Notes: generated by a model from the sequence alone, not told the origin. A stretch of 64,000 nucleotides of DNA from Brevibacterium permense (GCF_025506275.1 NZ_QYCP01000084.1:1-64000); one strand, 5' to 3'; positions 37,374 through 46,762 are shown, counted from the first letter of the stretch. Translations and numbers: made by a program.

Positions 37374-38278
37374 CGTTCACGACCTTTGGGGTTGAGTGCG
37401 TCATTGAGCCCGTCGCCGGAGAGACTGACGCTGAGGACGGCGAGGAAGATGGCCAGACCGGGGAAGGCCACCGGCCACCAGGCGGTGAGCATCTGCTCGC
37501 GGTTGTTGCCGAGGATGAGACCCCAGCTCATCGTGTTCGGGTCACCGAGACCGAGGAAGCTCAGTCCGGCTTCGAAGAGCATCGCCTGACCGATGACCAA
37601 GGTCGACATGACGACGATCGGGGGCAGTGCATTGGGCAGGATCGTCTTCATGATGATCCAGAAGTCACCGGCTCCGGCGGCGCGGTCGTTCCTGACGTAG
37701 TCGAGTTCGCGGATGCGCAGGAACTCGGCGCGAGTGATGCGCATCGTCGCCGGCCAGCTGACGACGCCGATGGCGATCGTGATCGTCAGCAGGCTCGGGG
37801 TGAACAGTGTCACGAGCACCATGGCCAGCAGCAGAGGAGGCAGCACTTGGAAGAACTCGGTGATGCGCACTGCCACTGAGTCGGCCCATCCTCGGTGATA
37901 GCCGGCGAACCCGCCGAGGATGATTCCGATCGCCGTCGACAGGATCGCAGCGACCACGCCGACGAGTATTGTCGCGCGACCGCCGTAGAGCAGCTCAGCG
38001 AACAGATCGCGTCCGAGGGCATCGGTGCCGAGCAGCACATCGGACTCTCCGGGTGCCTCCATCGGAATGCCGACGATCTCGAAGGGATTGTTCGGATAGA
38101 TCATCGGGCCGAAAGTAATGGCGAGCAGAATCAGCGCAAGCAGTGAGAGGCCGATGAGGGCGACACGGTTGCGTCGGAACAGAGTCCATGCCGTCGTCGG
38201 CCGATTTCGCTTCACAGCCTCCGGCGGCTGCTCCGGCTGTTCCTGACCAGTGCCCGGCAGTGACATGATGTCGGTCAT
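37370..38278 (-). CDS. Peptide-type ABC transporter permease (DppC-like)
   Basis: Inner-membrane permease of 302 aa. A Gln/Pro-rich N terminus leads to TM1 (RNRVALIGLSLLALILLAITFGPMI, divided), the external GTDALGRDLFAELLYGGRATILVG element and the EAA-type loop near residues 195-215 (REFLRIRELDYVRNDRAAGAG-like). The start is ATG 38278, overlapping the DppB-like stop in ATGA; a longer frame reaching 39541 is antisense noise over dppB/dppA. It forms a heterodimer with the DppB-like permease. Confidence 0.9.
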   Translation of the reverse strand: MTDIMSLPGTGQEQPEQPPEAVKRNRPTTAWTLFRRNRVALIGLSLLALILLAITFGPMIYPNNPFEIVGIPMEAPGESDVLLGTDALGRDLFAELLYGGRATILVGVVAAILSTAIGIILGGFAGYHRGWADSVAVRITEFFQVLPPLLLAMVLVTLFTPSLLTITIAIGVVSWPATMRITRAEFLRIRELDYVRNDRAAGAGDFWIIMKTILPNALPPIVVMSTLVIGQAMLFEAGLSFLGLGDPNTMSWGLILGNNREQMLTAWWPVAFPGLAIFLAVLSVSLSGDGLNDALNPKGRER

Positions 38279-39315
38279 TGTGGCCCTCCTGAAACGGCGA
38301 TCCTGGGATCGATGATGCGGTAGGCCACGTCGGTGACCAGATTGGCGATGATGACGAGGATGGAACTGGCCAGCAGGATTCCCAGGATCACGGGAGTGTC
38401 GCGGCGGAGGATCGACTCGAGCAGCAGCGAGCCGAGGCCCGGCCAGTTGAACACGACTTCGATGAGCACCACGCTCGACAGCAGGGCACCGACGTGGAGT
38501 CCCAGGAGCGTGACAACCGGAAGCACTGCATTGCGCAGGGCATGTTTGAAGATGACGACCTTGCCGCCCAACCCCTTCGCCCACGCCGTGCGGATGTAGT
38601 CGGAGTCGAGGACCTCGAGCATGCTCGTGCGCGCCGTGCGGCTGTAGAGCGCCACATAGATGAGCGCCAGCGCCGTGGCGGGCAGGATGAGGTGCATCGT
38701 CGTGTCCCACATCTGCGGAAGCGCATGCGGTGAGACGATGATCGAGTTCATCCCCTGCACCGGGAAGATCGGCAGGGCGATCGACAATGCCAGCAGCAGC
38801 AGCACGGAAGTCCAGAACACCGGTGCGGCAAAGCCGACAAGCGCAATGACGGTGACGAAGTAGCTGAGGATTCCCTGCGGTTTGATCGCGGCGACGACGC
38901 CGAGCAGCGTCCCGATGATGAGACCAGCAGTCATTCCAGTGCCAGCAAGTAGCACGGTCGGATACAGGCGTTCGCCGATGAGTGCCGTGACATCCTGACC
39001 GAAGTAGAACGAGTATCCGAGGTCGAAGTGCGCGATTTTGACGAGATAGTGCCAGAGCTGGACGAGGATCGGATCGTTGAGCCCATACGCTTCTCTGATC
39101 GTTTCGAGCTGCTCGGGCGTGGTGCCTCCGGATTCGCCGGCGATGACGGTGGCAGGATCTCCGGGGGCGAGGTGGATGAGGACGAAGTTGAAGATGATGA
39201 CGGCGAGAAGGAGGAGCACGGCCTGCCCGATGCGTGAGGCGATCGAGCGGGTTCTCGACAGGGCCATAGTTCTGCGCCCTTTGAGTCTGATCTTCGGTGG
39301 AGCTGTCAGAGACAT
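38275..39315 (-). CDS. Peptide-type ABC transporter permease (DppB-like)
   Basis: Permease of 346 aa with about six TM helices: TM1 RIGQAVLLLLAVIIFNFVLIHL, then the family periplasmic element LAPGDPATVIAGE, and an EAA loop with DYIRTAWAKGLGGKVVIFKHALRNA in divided form near residue 255-280. I chose ATG 39315 because GGAAGG lies 6 nt upstream. TTG 39321, which overlaps the SBP stop, has no usable spacing. It sits directly between the binding protein gene and the second permease. Confidence 0.88.
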   Translation of the reverse strand: MSLTAPPKIRLKGRRTMALSRTRSIASRIGQAVLLLLAVIIFNFVLIHLAPGDPATVIAGESGGTTPEQLETIREAYGLNDPILVQLWHYLVKIAHFDLGYSFYFGQDVTALIGERLYPTVLLAGTGMTAGLIIGTLLGVVAAIKPQGILSYFVTVIALVGFAAPVFWTSVLLLLALSIALPIFPVQGMNSIIVSPHALPQMWDTTMHLILPATALALIYVALYSRTARTSMLEVLDSDYIRTAWAKGLGGKVVIFKHALRNAVLPVVTLLGLHVGALLSSVVLIEVVFNWPGLGSLLLESILRRDTPVILGILLASSILVIIANLVTDVAYRIIDPRIAVSGGPQ

Positions 39316-39317
39316 GG

Positions 39318-40967
39318 TCAACCTTCCATCGAAATGTCCAGCAGCGGCGACATGACGCCGAACGGGCCATTGGGAGCATTGTGCACGGAGTCCGAATAGA
39401 TGTTGCGGTACTGCTGGTTCTCCAGCGGCAGTACGGGAAGCTCATCGGTGAGGATCTTCTGGACCTTCGCATAATCGGCCCTGCGCGTCTCCTCATCCGG
39501 CGCGGCCGCGGCCTTCTTGAAGAGCCGGTCGACGTCCTCATTGCAGTATTGGGACATATTCGCCCAGAGCACGCCCTTCTTGATGTTGTCGCACAGGTAG
39601 GTGCGTTCGACTCCGACTGCCGGGTCTCCCCAGTTCCAGACGTTGTCCAGAGTCATGTCGTAGTCGTAGTTCGCCACCCTATTGCCCCAGGTCGGCTCGT
39701 CGGCGGAGCTGCGGATCTTCACGGTGATGCCGACGTCTTTGAGGTTGGCTTTGATGGTCTCGGCGATGCTCGAGGACATCTCGGCGCTGAGCGGATCGTA
39801 GTCGAGTTGGACGGTGAAGCGATTGCCGTTCTCGTCGACCGGGTACCCGGCATCGTCGAGCAGATCAGCGGCCTTGTCGAGGTCACGGTCGTAGCTCGGC
39901 AGCGAATCGTCGAAGTAGGGGCTGCCGTTGGCGATCGGACTCGTGGCTGCTTCGATCTGGCCTCGATGGAGTTTGCTGACAAGGTAGTCGCGGTCGATCG
40001 CATAGGCGATCGCCTGGCGCACCTGCTTGTCCGAGACGTTCTTGCTTTTGACGTTGAACCCCAACCAGGTGAGGGCGCCCAGTCCTTCGTAACCCTCATC
40101 GGCAACCGTGACTCCGTCGACGGCCTCCATGCGCGAGAGGATCGAGGGAGTGTTCGAGAGCATCATGTCGATCTCGCCCTTCTCCGTTGCCAGCGCCAAG
40201 GTGTTCTCATCCGAGATGATCTCGATGAGCACCTGCTGCGGTGCCTCCTCGTTGGGCACGAAGAAGTCATCGACCTTGTCGAGCACGATCCGCTTCCCTT
40301 CGAGATTGCTGCGCAGCTGGTATGGCCCCGAACCGACGACGTCGTGCGCATTCTGGGGATGGTCGACGACAGTGTCGTCGGTGCCATAGACATGCTTCGG
40401 CATAACGGGAAGGAACGGCGGACTCATCGCGGTCATCAGCGCCGGATGCCTGCGGGACATATTGATCACCACAGTCTGATCATCGGGGGTGTCGACACTG
40501 GTGACAGGGCCGAAGAGATTGGCCCCGAAGGGATGCTCCCGCTTGACGACCCCGAGTGAGAACGCCACGTCCTCTGAAGTGATGGGCCGGCCGTCATGGA
40601 ACGTCGCATCTTCGACCAGATGGAGGGTCACTGTCTTCCCGTCTTTCGACTCGTCCCACGACTGCGCAAGGTAGGGTTCGGGTTCCATATCGCTGTTGAG
40701 GCGCACCGGGCTGGCGAAGAGCTGTGCGCCGGGCGTCGCCGTGGCGAGACCCGACTGGACCGCGGGATTGAGGACGCGAGGGACCGAACCAGTGCCGAAG
40801 ATCAGTGTGTCTTCGCTGCTGCCGACCAGCGCGGACGGTGCCGCGCATCCGCCGAGCACCAGCCCCAGCGCCGCCGTGATCGCGATGGCCGGGGTGAGCA
40901 GGCAGGCGGTCTTCCGCTTGAGTGGCCGCGGACGATCCGCGTCGTTCTTTCTTCGGGTGAACTTCAT
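39318..40967 (-). CDS. Peptide/solute-binding lipoprotein (SBP family 5)
   Basis: Extracellular binding protein of the family 5 (DppA/OppA) type, 549 aa. A lipoprotein signal peptide ends in VLGGC with Cys41. Family elements are LAQSWDESKDGKTVTLHLVEDATFHDGRPITSEDVAFSL in divided form near 95-135, and GPYQL near 200. GAGGGA precedes ATG 40967. It determines the substrate of the ABC transporter encoded by the next four genes. It starts 27 bp after the COG0523 gene, so the operon may run from the amidohydrolase at 43664 to 35557. The ligand is not deducible; peptides, acylated amino acids or metal chelates are all possible. Confidence 0.88.
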   Translation of the reverse strand: MKFTRRKNDADRPRPLKRKTACLLTPAIAITAALGLVLGGCAAPSALVGSSEDTLIFGTGSVPRVLNPAVQSGLATATPGAQLFASPVRLNSDMEPEPYLAQSWDESKDGKTVTLHLVEDATFHDGRPITSEDVAFSLGVVKREHPFGANLFGPVTSVDTPDDQTVVINMSRRHPALMTAMSPPFLPVMPKHVYGTDDTVVDHPQNAHDVVGSGPYQLRSNLEGKRIVLDKVDDFFVPNEEAPQQVLIEIISDENTLALATEKGEIDMMLSNTPSILSRMEAVDGVTVADEGYEGLGALTWLGFNVKSKNVSDKQVRQAIAYAIDRDYLVSKLHRGQIEAATSPIANGSPYFDDSLPSYDRDLDKAADLLDDAGYPVDENGNRFTVQLDYDPLSAEMSSSIAETIKANLKDVGITVKIRSSADEPTWGNRVANYDYDMTLDNVWNWGDPAVGVERTYLCDNIKKGVLWANMSQYCNEDVDRLFKKAAAAPDEETRRADYAKVQKILTDELPVLPLENQQYRNIYSDSVHNAPNGPFGVMSPLLDISMEG

Positions 40968-40994
40968 TGTTCCCTCTCTGATGTTCAGGGCCGG

Positions 40995-42011
40995 CTAGTC
41001 GCCGACCCACCCGTGAAGTGCCTGAGCCAGGGCGGTCAAGGCCTCGGGAGGGCCGACATGATCGCCGGCCGCGATGATGACGAGACGGCCCGAGGCGTCT
41101 GGGGCCGCGGACTCTCGTGAACTCAGGTCGTCATCGACCGTGCCGCCGTCCGAGCCCGCGAACTCCGGTGTGATGTCGCTGGTCTCGCACCTCGTACCGT
41201 CATACTGGACGAGGAACCGGCGGCCGGGCCTCCGCTTGTCGGGCAGGATCCCCTTGGCGCGGACGACGGAATCCGGCAGGTCGAGGATGAGACCGCACAG
41301 CACCTCCGGGGCGATCGCCGAGGCGGCCGTGATCGACCACGAACTGTGAGTTCGAGCGGCGGAGCGGGACCCGTCCCCGTCGTCGACCGGTGGCAGGGCC
41401 TCGGCGACTGCGCCATCAGCACCGGGCGCCGTCGCCGATCGCTGCGACCGACCACCGGCCACGACGTCGTCCCGGGCGACGATCTCAGCGGTGATGCCCG
41501 GATCCGCCTTCAACCAGTCGACGACATCTCTCTGCTGCTGGCCATCGACCAGATCCGTCTTCGTCAACAGAATCCGGTCGGCGCCGCGCAGCTGCGACAG
41601 CACCGTCTCTCCCACCCACTTCCGGTTGACGTTCCGGCGGATGGAGGTGGCATCGGCGCAGACGAGGGCTCCACCTCGGACGAACCCGGGATGATCGCCC
41701 CAGCGGGCGACGACTTCGGGCTGGCCGACCCCGCTCACCTCGACGAAGCCGCGGGTGACCGGGGGAGAAGCGGTCCGGATGCTTTCGATGGCGGCGGCCA
41801 TCCCATCCGAGAGGTCGCAGCAGATGCACCCATTGGCGATCTCCCACGTCCGACCGTCATCGTTGGCGATGATCTCCGCATCGATGTTGACCGTGCCGAA
41901 GTCATTGACGATGACCGCGACGCGCTCACCGTCGGTCCGATCGAGGATCTCGTTGAGCAGCGTGGTCTTGCCCGCCCCGAGGTAGCCGCCGATCACAGTC
42001 AGCTCGATCAT
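40995..42011 (-). CDS. COG0523 family GTPase (CobW/metallochaperone type)
   Basis: G3E P-loop GTPase of 338 aa. Walker A GGYLGAGKTTLLN (residues 8-20), the metal-binding CxCC motif at Cys62, Cys64 and Cys65 (NGCICC), a switch region EVSGVGQPEVV, and the guanine-specificity TKTD motif are all visible. The C-terminal CobW-C domain is interrupted by an acidic, low-complexity insert. COG0523 proteins deliver or ration metals such as zinc, cobalt or iron to client enzymes. The gene starts 3 bp after the amidohydrolase stop, which makes that predicted metal-dependent hydrolase a plausible client. No Zur-type site was identified. Confidence 0.87.
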   Translation of the reverse strand: MIELTVIGGYLGAGKTTLLNEILDRTDGERVAVIVNDFGTVNIDAEIIANDDGRTWEIANGCICCDLSDGMAAAIESIRTASPPVTRGFVEVSGVGQPEVVARWGDHPGFVRGGALVCADATSIRRNVNRKWVGETVLSQLRGADRILLTKTDLVDGQQQRDVVDWLKADPGITAEIVARDDVVAGGRSQRSATAPGADGAVAEALPPVDDGDGSRSAARTHSSWSITAASAIAPEVLCGLILDLPDSVVRAKGILPDKRRPGRRFLVQYDGTRCETSDITPEFAGSDGGTVDDDLSSRESAAPDASGRLVIIAAGDHVGPPEALTALAQALHGWVGD

Positions 42012-42014
42012 CGC

Positions 42015-43664
42015 TCAGCCAGCCGCCCGGAAGTGCCGACCGGCGACGACGGTCCCGTGGACGATGACCTCGCGCAGTTCGGCCGGCTCGCAGTCGTAGG
42101 GATCCCGATCGAGGATCGCGAAGTCCGCGAACTTGCCCGCCTCCAACGACCCGACGAGGTTGTCGAGCTTGAGCATAAAGGCCGCTCCCAGGGTGACCGC
42201 GTCGAGAGCCTGGGGCACGCTGATCCTCTCGTGGACTCCGAGCACGCGGCCGCTCGGTGTGGCCCGTTCGGCCGCATAGGAGGCCGTGGCCAGCGCATCG
42301 AGAGGAGTGACGGGAGTGTCGCAGTGCAGCGAGATCGGCACCCCGATGCGCAGGGCGGTGGCGGCGGCGTTCATGCGTTCGGCGCGATCGGGCCCGAGGA
42401 TGAGGTCCCGATGCTGGTCGCCCCAATACCAGATGTGGTTTGAGAAGATGTTCGCACAAACGCCCAGAGCCTTCATCCTCCGGTACTGCGCCGGAGTGGT
42501 CAGCTGACTGTGAGTGACCGTGTGCCGGTGGTCCCAGCGCGGAACCTCAGCCAGCACCCGCTCGACGGTGTCGAGGAAGAGCTCAGTGGCTTCGTCGCCG
42601 TTGCAGTGGACATGGATGACTGATCCGGCCGAATGGTAGGCGCGGAAGGCCCGATAGAACTCCTCCGGTGAGGACAGCCAGATGCCGTTGCCGTCCTCTG
42701 ACAGATAGCCGGGGGCCCGAAGCCGGGCGGTGAAGCCCTGGATGGACCCGTCGAGGAAGAGTTTGACCCCGCCGAGGTGCATCTTCTCGCTGCCGGTCTC
42801 GGCCAGATCCGCCAGAGTCCGCGACGTCGTGTCCGGATCGCCGCCGGCACCCATGCCTCCGCCGAGGTGGAACAGCGAGAGCCGGAGCGGGAAGTCCTCG
42901 TCGTCGATGATTCGGCGGTGCTCGCTGAGCGCATCGGTCATGATGTAGGGATTGCCGAGATCTGCCGAGGTGGTCACCCCGTGGTTGCGGGCGTCGGCGG
43001 CGAAACCGCGCAGGGCAGCCGGATCGAACGGACCGCCGAGGAGGGATGAGGCACTGGAGATCAGCGCGATCGCCGGAGGTTCCCGCAGTTCGCCGTTGGG
43101 TTCGCCGTCGGGGCCGCGGACGACGCCTTCGACCGGGCAGTCGCGGTCGATGCCCTCAAAGGCCAACATCGCCGAATTCACGGTGGCCAGGTGCCCGCTC
43201 TGGTGGCTGACGAAGATCGGCCGAGTCGTCGACACCGAGTCGAGGTGGCGTTTGTCGAGACGCTCGCCGGGAAAGAAGATCGGGTCGAGCCCCCAGGCGA
43301 CGAGGAGCTCACCGTCGCCGAGGCGGGCGTCGGCGTCCCGCAGACGTTCGAGCACCTCGTCGATGTTCGTGCAGCCCGGCCAGATCGTGCCGTCGGGATC
43401 CTTGCGCGGATAGAAGCCGACATAGGTGTTCTCCCACATCCCTCCGCTGCCGGCGTGTGCGTGGGCTTCGACCATTCCGGGGAAGATCACGGCATCGGCG
43501 TAGCGGTCGTCGATGCGGGAGGCACCGTAGGCTTTGAGCTCGTCAAGGGAACCGACGGCTCGGATGCGCGATCCGCGGACCATGACGGCCTCGGCGGTGG
43601 GTCGTGCGGGATCAAGGGTCCGCACGGTACGGGCTGGGTAGATGATCTGTTCGGGCGAGTTCAT
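42015..43664 (-). CDS. YtcJ-like metal-dependent amidohydrolase (amidohydrolase_3)
   Basis: Amidohydrolase-superfamily enzyme of 549 aa. The first metal-binding pair is His68 and His70 (VEAHAHAGSGG). Further candidate ligands lie in IHVHCNGDEA near 348 and HTVTHSQLTT near 375, and the C-terminal part returns to the small beta-sandwich (NLVGSLEAGKFADFAILD). Related proteins hydrolyse N-acyl amino acids, imides or similar amides; many are uncharacterised. It is followed after 3 bp by a COG0523 GTPase gene and then a solute transporter, which together suggest uptake and hydrolysis of an amide-containing compound. The start is ATG 43664 with a weak ribosome-binding site. Confidence 0.85.
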   Translation of the reverse strand: MNSPEQIIYPARTVRTLDPARPTAEAVMVRGSRIRAVGSLDELKAYGASRIDDRYADAVIFPGMVEAHAHAGSGGMWENTYVGFYPRKDPDGTIWPGCTNIDEVLERLRDADARLGDGELLVAWGLDPIFFPGERLDKRHLDSVSTTRPIFVSHQSGHLATVNSAMLAFEGIDRDCPVEGVVRGPDGEPNGELREPPAIALISSASSLLGGPFDPAALRGFAADARNHGVTTSADLGNPYIMTDALSEHRRIIDDEDFPLRLSLFHLGGGMGAGGDPDTTSRTLADLAETGSEKMHLGGVKLFLDGSIQGFTARLRAPGYLSEDGNGIWLSSPEEFYRAFRAYHSAGSVIHVHCNGDEATELFLDTVERVLAEVPRWDHRHTVTHSQLTTPAQYRRMKALGVCANIFSNHIWYWGDQHRDLILGPDRAERMNAAATALRIGVPISLHCDTPVTPLDALATASYAAERATPSGRVLGVHERISVPQALDAVTLGAAFMLKLDNLVGSLEAGKFADFAILDRDPYDCEPAELREVIVHGTVVAGRHFRAAG

Positions 43665-43749
43665 CGTGTGAGCGCCAGCTTTCTGCGGCAGTGTCGTCGT
43701 CGACGGGCCGCTGTTCGATTGTGTCGTGCGTGATGGGCGGCACCGGAAG

Positions 43750-43794
43750 CGCCGGAGACGGTGGTCGGGTCGGGCCCGACCACCATCTCCGGCG
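43750..43794 (-). terminator. Terminator hairpin downstream of xsc
   Basis: Arms 43750-43769 and 43775-43794 pair over 20 nt with one mismatch and a 5-nt loop. The hairpin begins 26 nt past the xsc stop on the minus strand and separates xsc from the amidohydrolase gene. Confidence 0.82.
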
Positions 43795-43819
43795 ACCGGC
43801 GCTCACCAGTATCGAGGAC

Positions 43820-45640
43820 TCACACGTAGTCCTTGTACTTGTCCAGAGTCCGAACCGGCTTGCGCAGTGCATCGCGGCGGAAGGGATCGCCGAGCTCCTT
43901 CGTGCACATGACCTCGATGACCGTTGTCCTGCCCTCGTTCATCTGCGCGTCCACGGCCTTCTGCAGGGCCGGGCCGACCTCGTCGAGGTCGTCGACGACG
44001 ATGCCGTCGGCTCCCATCGATTCGGCCATGGCTGCGAAGCTCTCACCGTTGTCGAGCTCACCGGCGATGAAGCGGTGACCGTAGAACTCCACCTGGTTCT
44101 TCTTCTCCGCACCCCACTGCCGGTTGCGGAAGACGACCGCGGTGACCGGAATGTCGTGGCGGACGGCGGTGAGCACCTCGACCATGCTCATCGCCCAGGC
44201 GCCATCACCGGCGTAGGCGATAGCCGGACGTTCAGGGGCTGCGCGCTTGGCGCCGATGATCGTCGGCAGCGCATAGCCGCAGTTGCCGAAGCTCATCGGA
44301 GCGAAGAAGCTGCGGGGACGTTCGAAGCGCAGGTAGCTGTGAGCGACCGAGTTGATGTTGCCGATGTCGGTGGAGACCATGACGTCGGCGGGCATCGCCT
44401 TCTCGAGCTCGCGCAGCACCTGGCGCGGGTGCAGCCAGTTGCCGTCTTCCTTCTCCGCCTCGTCGATGGCGTCGAGGGAGAACTCGTCCTTCTCATGGGT
44501 CCAGGAATCGAGCTCGGCCTCCCACGCATCCTTCTCTGCTTTGATGAGTTCGGCACGCTGGTCCTTCGTGGCGTCGCAGGCGACCGCGCGGTCGTTGAGA
44601 CGGGCGAGGAGATCCTCGGCGACGGCCTTGGCGTCACCGCAGATGCCGACGTCGATCTTCTTGACCAGGCCGAGCATCTTCTGGTCGGCATCGACCTGGA
44701 TGATCTTCGCGTTGGTGGGCCAGTAGTCGAATTCGTACTGCGGCAGTGTGCCGAACGGTCCCAAGCGGGTGCCCAGGGCCAGCACCACATCGGCCTGATT
44801 GATCAGCGTCATCCCGGCCTTCGAACCCTGATAGCCCAGGGGGCCCGCCCACAGCGGGTGGCTGGCAGGGAAGGAGTCGTTGTGCTGGTAGCTGTTGACC
44901 ACCGGCGACCCGAGGCGCTCGGCCAGCGCGATGCACTCATCGACGCCATCGGCCATGACGACACCGCCGCCGGAGACGATGACGGGGTTCTTCGCCGAGG
45001 CGAGCAGGTTCGCCGCTTCCTCCAAGCTTTCGGTACCGCCGGCGCCGCGATCGATCTTCTGCGGTGTCGGGATTTCGGGTGAGCATTCTCCGTAGAAGTA
45101 GTCGCGGGGGATGTTGAGCTGAGTGGGACCCATCTCCGACCTCGCACGGTCGAAGCAGCGGGCGGTGAATTCGGACATGCGGGACGGATTGCTGACATGT
45201 CCCTGGTACTTCGTGAATTCCTGGAACATCGGCAGCTGATTCGCTTCTTGGAATCCTCCGAGACCGATCGAGTTCGTGCCCGCTTCCGGGGTGACGATGA
45301 CGACCGGCGAATGTGCCCAGAAGGCAGCGGCGATCGCTGTCACGCAGTTCGAGATGCCCGGACCGTTCTGGCCGGTGACGACGCCGAAGCGACCCGATGC
45401 GCGGGCGTAGCCGTCGGCCATGTGCGCAGCTCCCTGTTCATGGACCACGGGGATGAAATCGATGCCCGCGGGGGCGAAGATGTCCATCGCATCCATGAAT
45501 GCCGAGCCCATGATTCCGAAGATATCGGTGACTCCGTAGTTCACCATCGTCTCGACGAAGGCCTCGGAGGAGGTGATCTTCTGGGTTTTCACTGCATCGC
45601 TCAGCGTGGCTTCGTCGGTTCGATCGGCCAGTTCCGTCAT
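43820..45640 (-). CDS. xsc: Sulfoacetaldehyde acetyltransferase
   Basis: Thiamine-diphosphate enzyme of 606 aa that converts sulfoacetaldehyde and phosphate to acetyl phosphate plus sulfite, the desulfonation step of taurine and isethionate catabolism. It has the N-terminal ThDP-pyrimidine domain with VHEQGAAHMADGYARASG (catalytic Glu region), the family stretch QEANQLPMFQEFTKYQGHV, and the ThDP/Mg motif GDGAWAMSMVEVLTA near residue 476 followed by FRNRQWGAEKKNQ. Length and motifs match Xsc rather than acetolactate synthase. AGGAGA precedes ATG 45640. It is transcribed alone, divergent from iclR. The partner enzymes Tpa and Pta are encoded 6 kb away. Confidence 0.93.
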   Translation of the reverse strand: MTELADRTDEATLSDAVKTQKITSSEAFVETMVNYGVTDIFGIMGSAFMDAMDIFAPAGIDFIPVVHEQGAAHMADGYARASGRFGVVTGQNGPGISNCVTAIAAAFWAHSPVVIVTPEAGTNSIGLGGFQEANQLPMFQEFTKYQGHVSNPSRMSEFTARCFDRARSEMGPTQLNIPRDYFYGECSPEIPTPQKIDRGAGGTESLEEAANLLASAKNPVIVSGGGVVMADGVDECIALAERLGSPVVNSYQHNDSFPASHPLWAGPLGYQGSKAGMTLINQADVVLALGTRLGPFGTLPQYEFDYWPTNAKIIQVDADQKMLGLVKKIDVGICGDAKAVAEDLLARLNDRAVACDATKDQRAELIKAEKDAWEAELDSWTHEKDEFSLDAIDEAEKEDGNWLHPRQVLRELEKAMPADVMVSTDIGNINSVAHSYLRFERPRSFFAPMSFGNCGYALPTIIGAKRAAPERPAIAYAGDGAWAMSMVEVLTAVRHDIPVTAVVFRNRQWGAEKKNQVEFYGHRFIAGELDNGESFAAMAESMGADGIVVDDLDEVGPALQKAVDAQMNEGRTTVIEVMCTKELGDPFRRDALRKPVRTLDKYKDYV

Positions 45641-45703
45641 CTCAACGTCTCCTGTTCGTCAAAGGACCACTGCTCTGTGGTCTCGGTTTTGTGTTCATTT
45701 CAC

Positions 45704-45800
45704 TTCGAAAAGCGGAACACATCGAATCTATGGTCCGGGCTTCATTGGTGTCAATAGAGTTCCGAAAAAGAATTCGTTTGGTACGATATTTCGAGACGAA
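45704..45800. promoter_or_regulatory. Candidate IclR binding sites between xsc and iclR
   Basis: The 238-bp divergent region holds three related elements: TTCGAAAAGCGGAA (45704-45717), TTCCGAAAAAGAA (45760-45772) and TTCGAGACGAA (45790-45800). The first two share a TTC-(7-8 nt)-GAA layout common to IclR-family operators; the third is a 4-3-4 palindrome. They lie 63 to 160 bp upstream of xsc and suit control of both genes. The exact sites are not proven. Confidence 0.4.
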
Positions 45801-45878
45801 TCAATCTCGGAGGCGCTGTGGCTGAGGAGCGGGAGCGACTGTGGAACAAGGCCGAAGGGGGCCGGGGAGGTAGTGGGA

Positions 45879-46697
45879 ATGGATGACCTGACGGAGCCGC
45901 AATTCGACGAACGGGCCTCCCTGGCCGGTGAGACACCCGCGCTGAGGATGGTGTCGCTGTTGGAGTTCATCTCCACCCGCGACCAGATCTTCACCCTCCA
46001 ATCCCTCGTCGTCCAGACCGGTCTGCCCAAACCCACGCTCCATCGGATGCTGCAGCAGCTCGAAGGCGCGGGACTGCTCATTCGCCACAGCGACGGCCGC
46101 CATTACGGCACGGGAACGCGCCTGCGCCGCATGGCCGAGGACGTGCTCCTCAATGACTCGAGGCAGGGGGCACGGCGGATGATCCTGTCACGGCTGTCCG
46201 AGGAGATCGGTGAGAGCTGCAACCTCACCGCAGTCTCCGGTGATGAGGTCATCTACCTCGATCGCGTCGAGACCTCACACCCGCTGCGGGTGCATCTCGA
46301 AGCCGGCAGCCGCGTGCCGATCCACGCCTCGGCCAGCGGGAAGATGATCGCTTCTCAGTACGGGGAGACGCCGCGCCGCAGGCTGCTGAGCAGTTCACTC
46401 TTGAGAGAGTTCACGCCGTACACTCTCACCGACCCGGCAGAGCTCGAGGCCGAACTCGATTCGGCCCGAAGCTGCGGCTATGCCCTCGATCGACAGGAGT
46501 ACCTCGAGGGCCTCGTCTGCCTCGCGGTGCTCATCCCCACCGATATCGGTCGATCGAATCAGGCCTTGGCGGTCCAGGCTCCCGTGATCCGGAAGTCGAT
46601 CGACGACCTCGTCGAACTGCTGCCGGTGGTCCAGGAAGCCGCCCAGCGCATGGCCGTTCTCGACGAGATCGACCGTGCCGAGGACAACTCCGCCTGA
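45879..46697 (+). CDS. IclR-family transcriptional regulator
   Basis: Regulator of 272 aa. An N-terminal winged HTH (LRMVSLLEFISTRDQIFTLQSLVVQTGLPKPTLHRML, divided, about 15-60) is followed by the IclR effector domain with VEVIYLDRVE-like and the VPIHASASGKMI motif near 145. The start is ATG 45879, with GGGGAGG upstream; the longer open frame back to 45573 covers the divergent promoter and is rejected. Divergent from xsc and 65 bp upstream of the CobS/CobT-like pair, it probably controls xsc and perhaps the pair. Confidence 0.88.
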   Translation: MDDLTEPQFDERASLAGETPALRMVSLLEFISTRDQIFTLQSLVVQTGLPKPTLHRMLQQLEGAGLLIRHSDGRHYGTGTRLRRMAEDVLLNDSRQGARRMILSRLSEEIGESCNLTAVSGDEVIYLDRVETSHPLRVHLEAGSRVPIHASASGKMIASQYGETPRRRLLSSSLLREFTPYTLTDPAELEAELDSARSCGYALDRQEYLEGLVCLAVLIPTDIGRSNQALAVQAPVIRKSIDDLVELLPVVQEAAQRMAVLDEIDRAEDNSA

Positions 46698-46762
46698 ACA
46701 GCGACCGGGGCGGACCGGCCGCCACGTCGAGGCTGAACCACGACCAGGAAAGGACGCCGCTC

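Noticed and set aside
38279..39541. N-terminal extension of the DppC-like frame
   Set aside because: It would overlap dppB entirely; the ATGA junction at 38278 and the protein family size set the start.
39297..40559. Long plus-strand open frame antisense to the SBP gene
   Set aside because: The minus-strand frame has a lipobox, family motifs and a good ribosome-binding site; the plus frame has none.
43820..45640. Acetolactate synthase as the identity of the ThDP enzyme
   Set aside because: Xsc-type stretches (QEANQLPMFQEFTKYQGHV, FRNRQWGAEKKNQ) and neighbouring pta and tpa favour sulfoacetaldehyde acetyltransferase.
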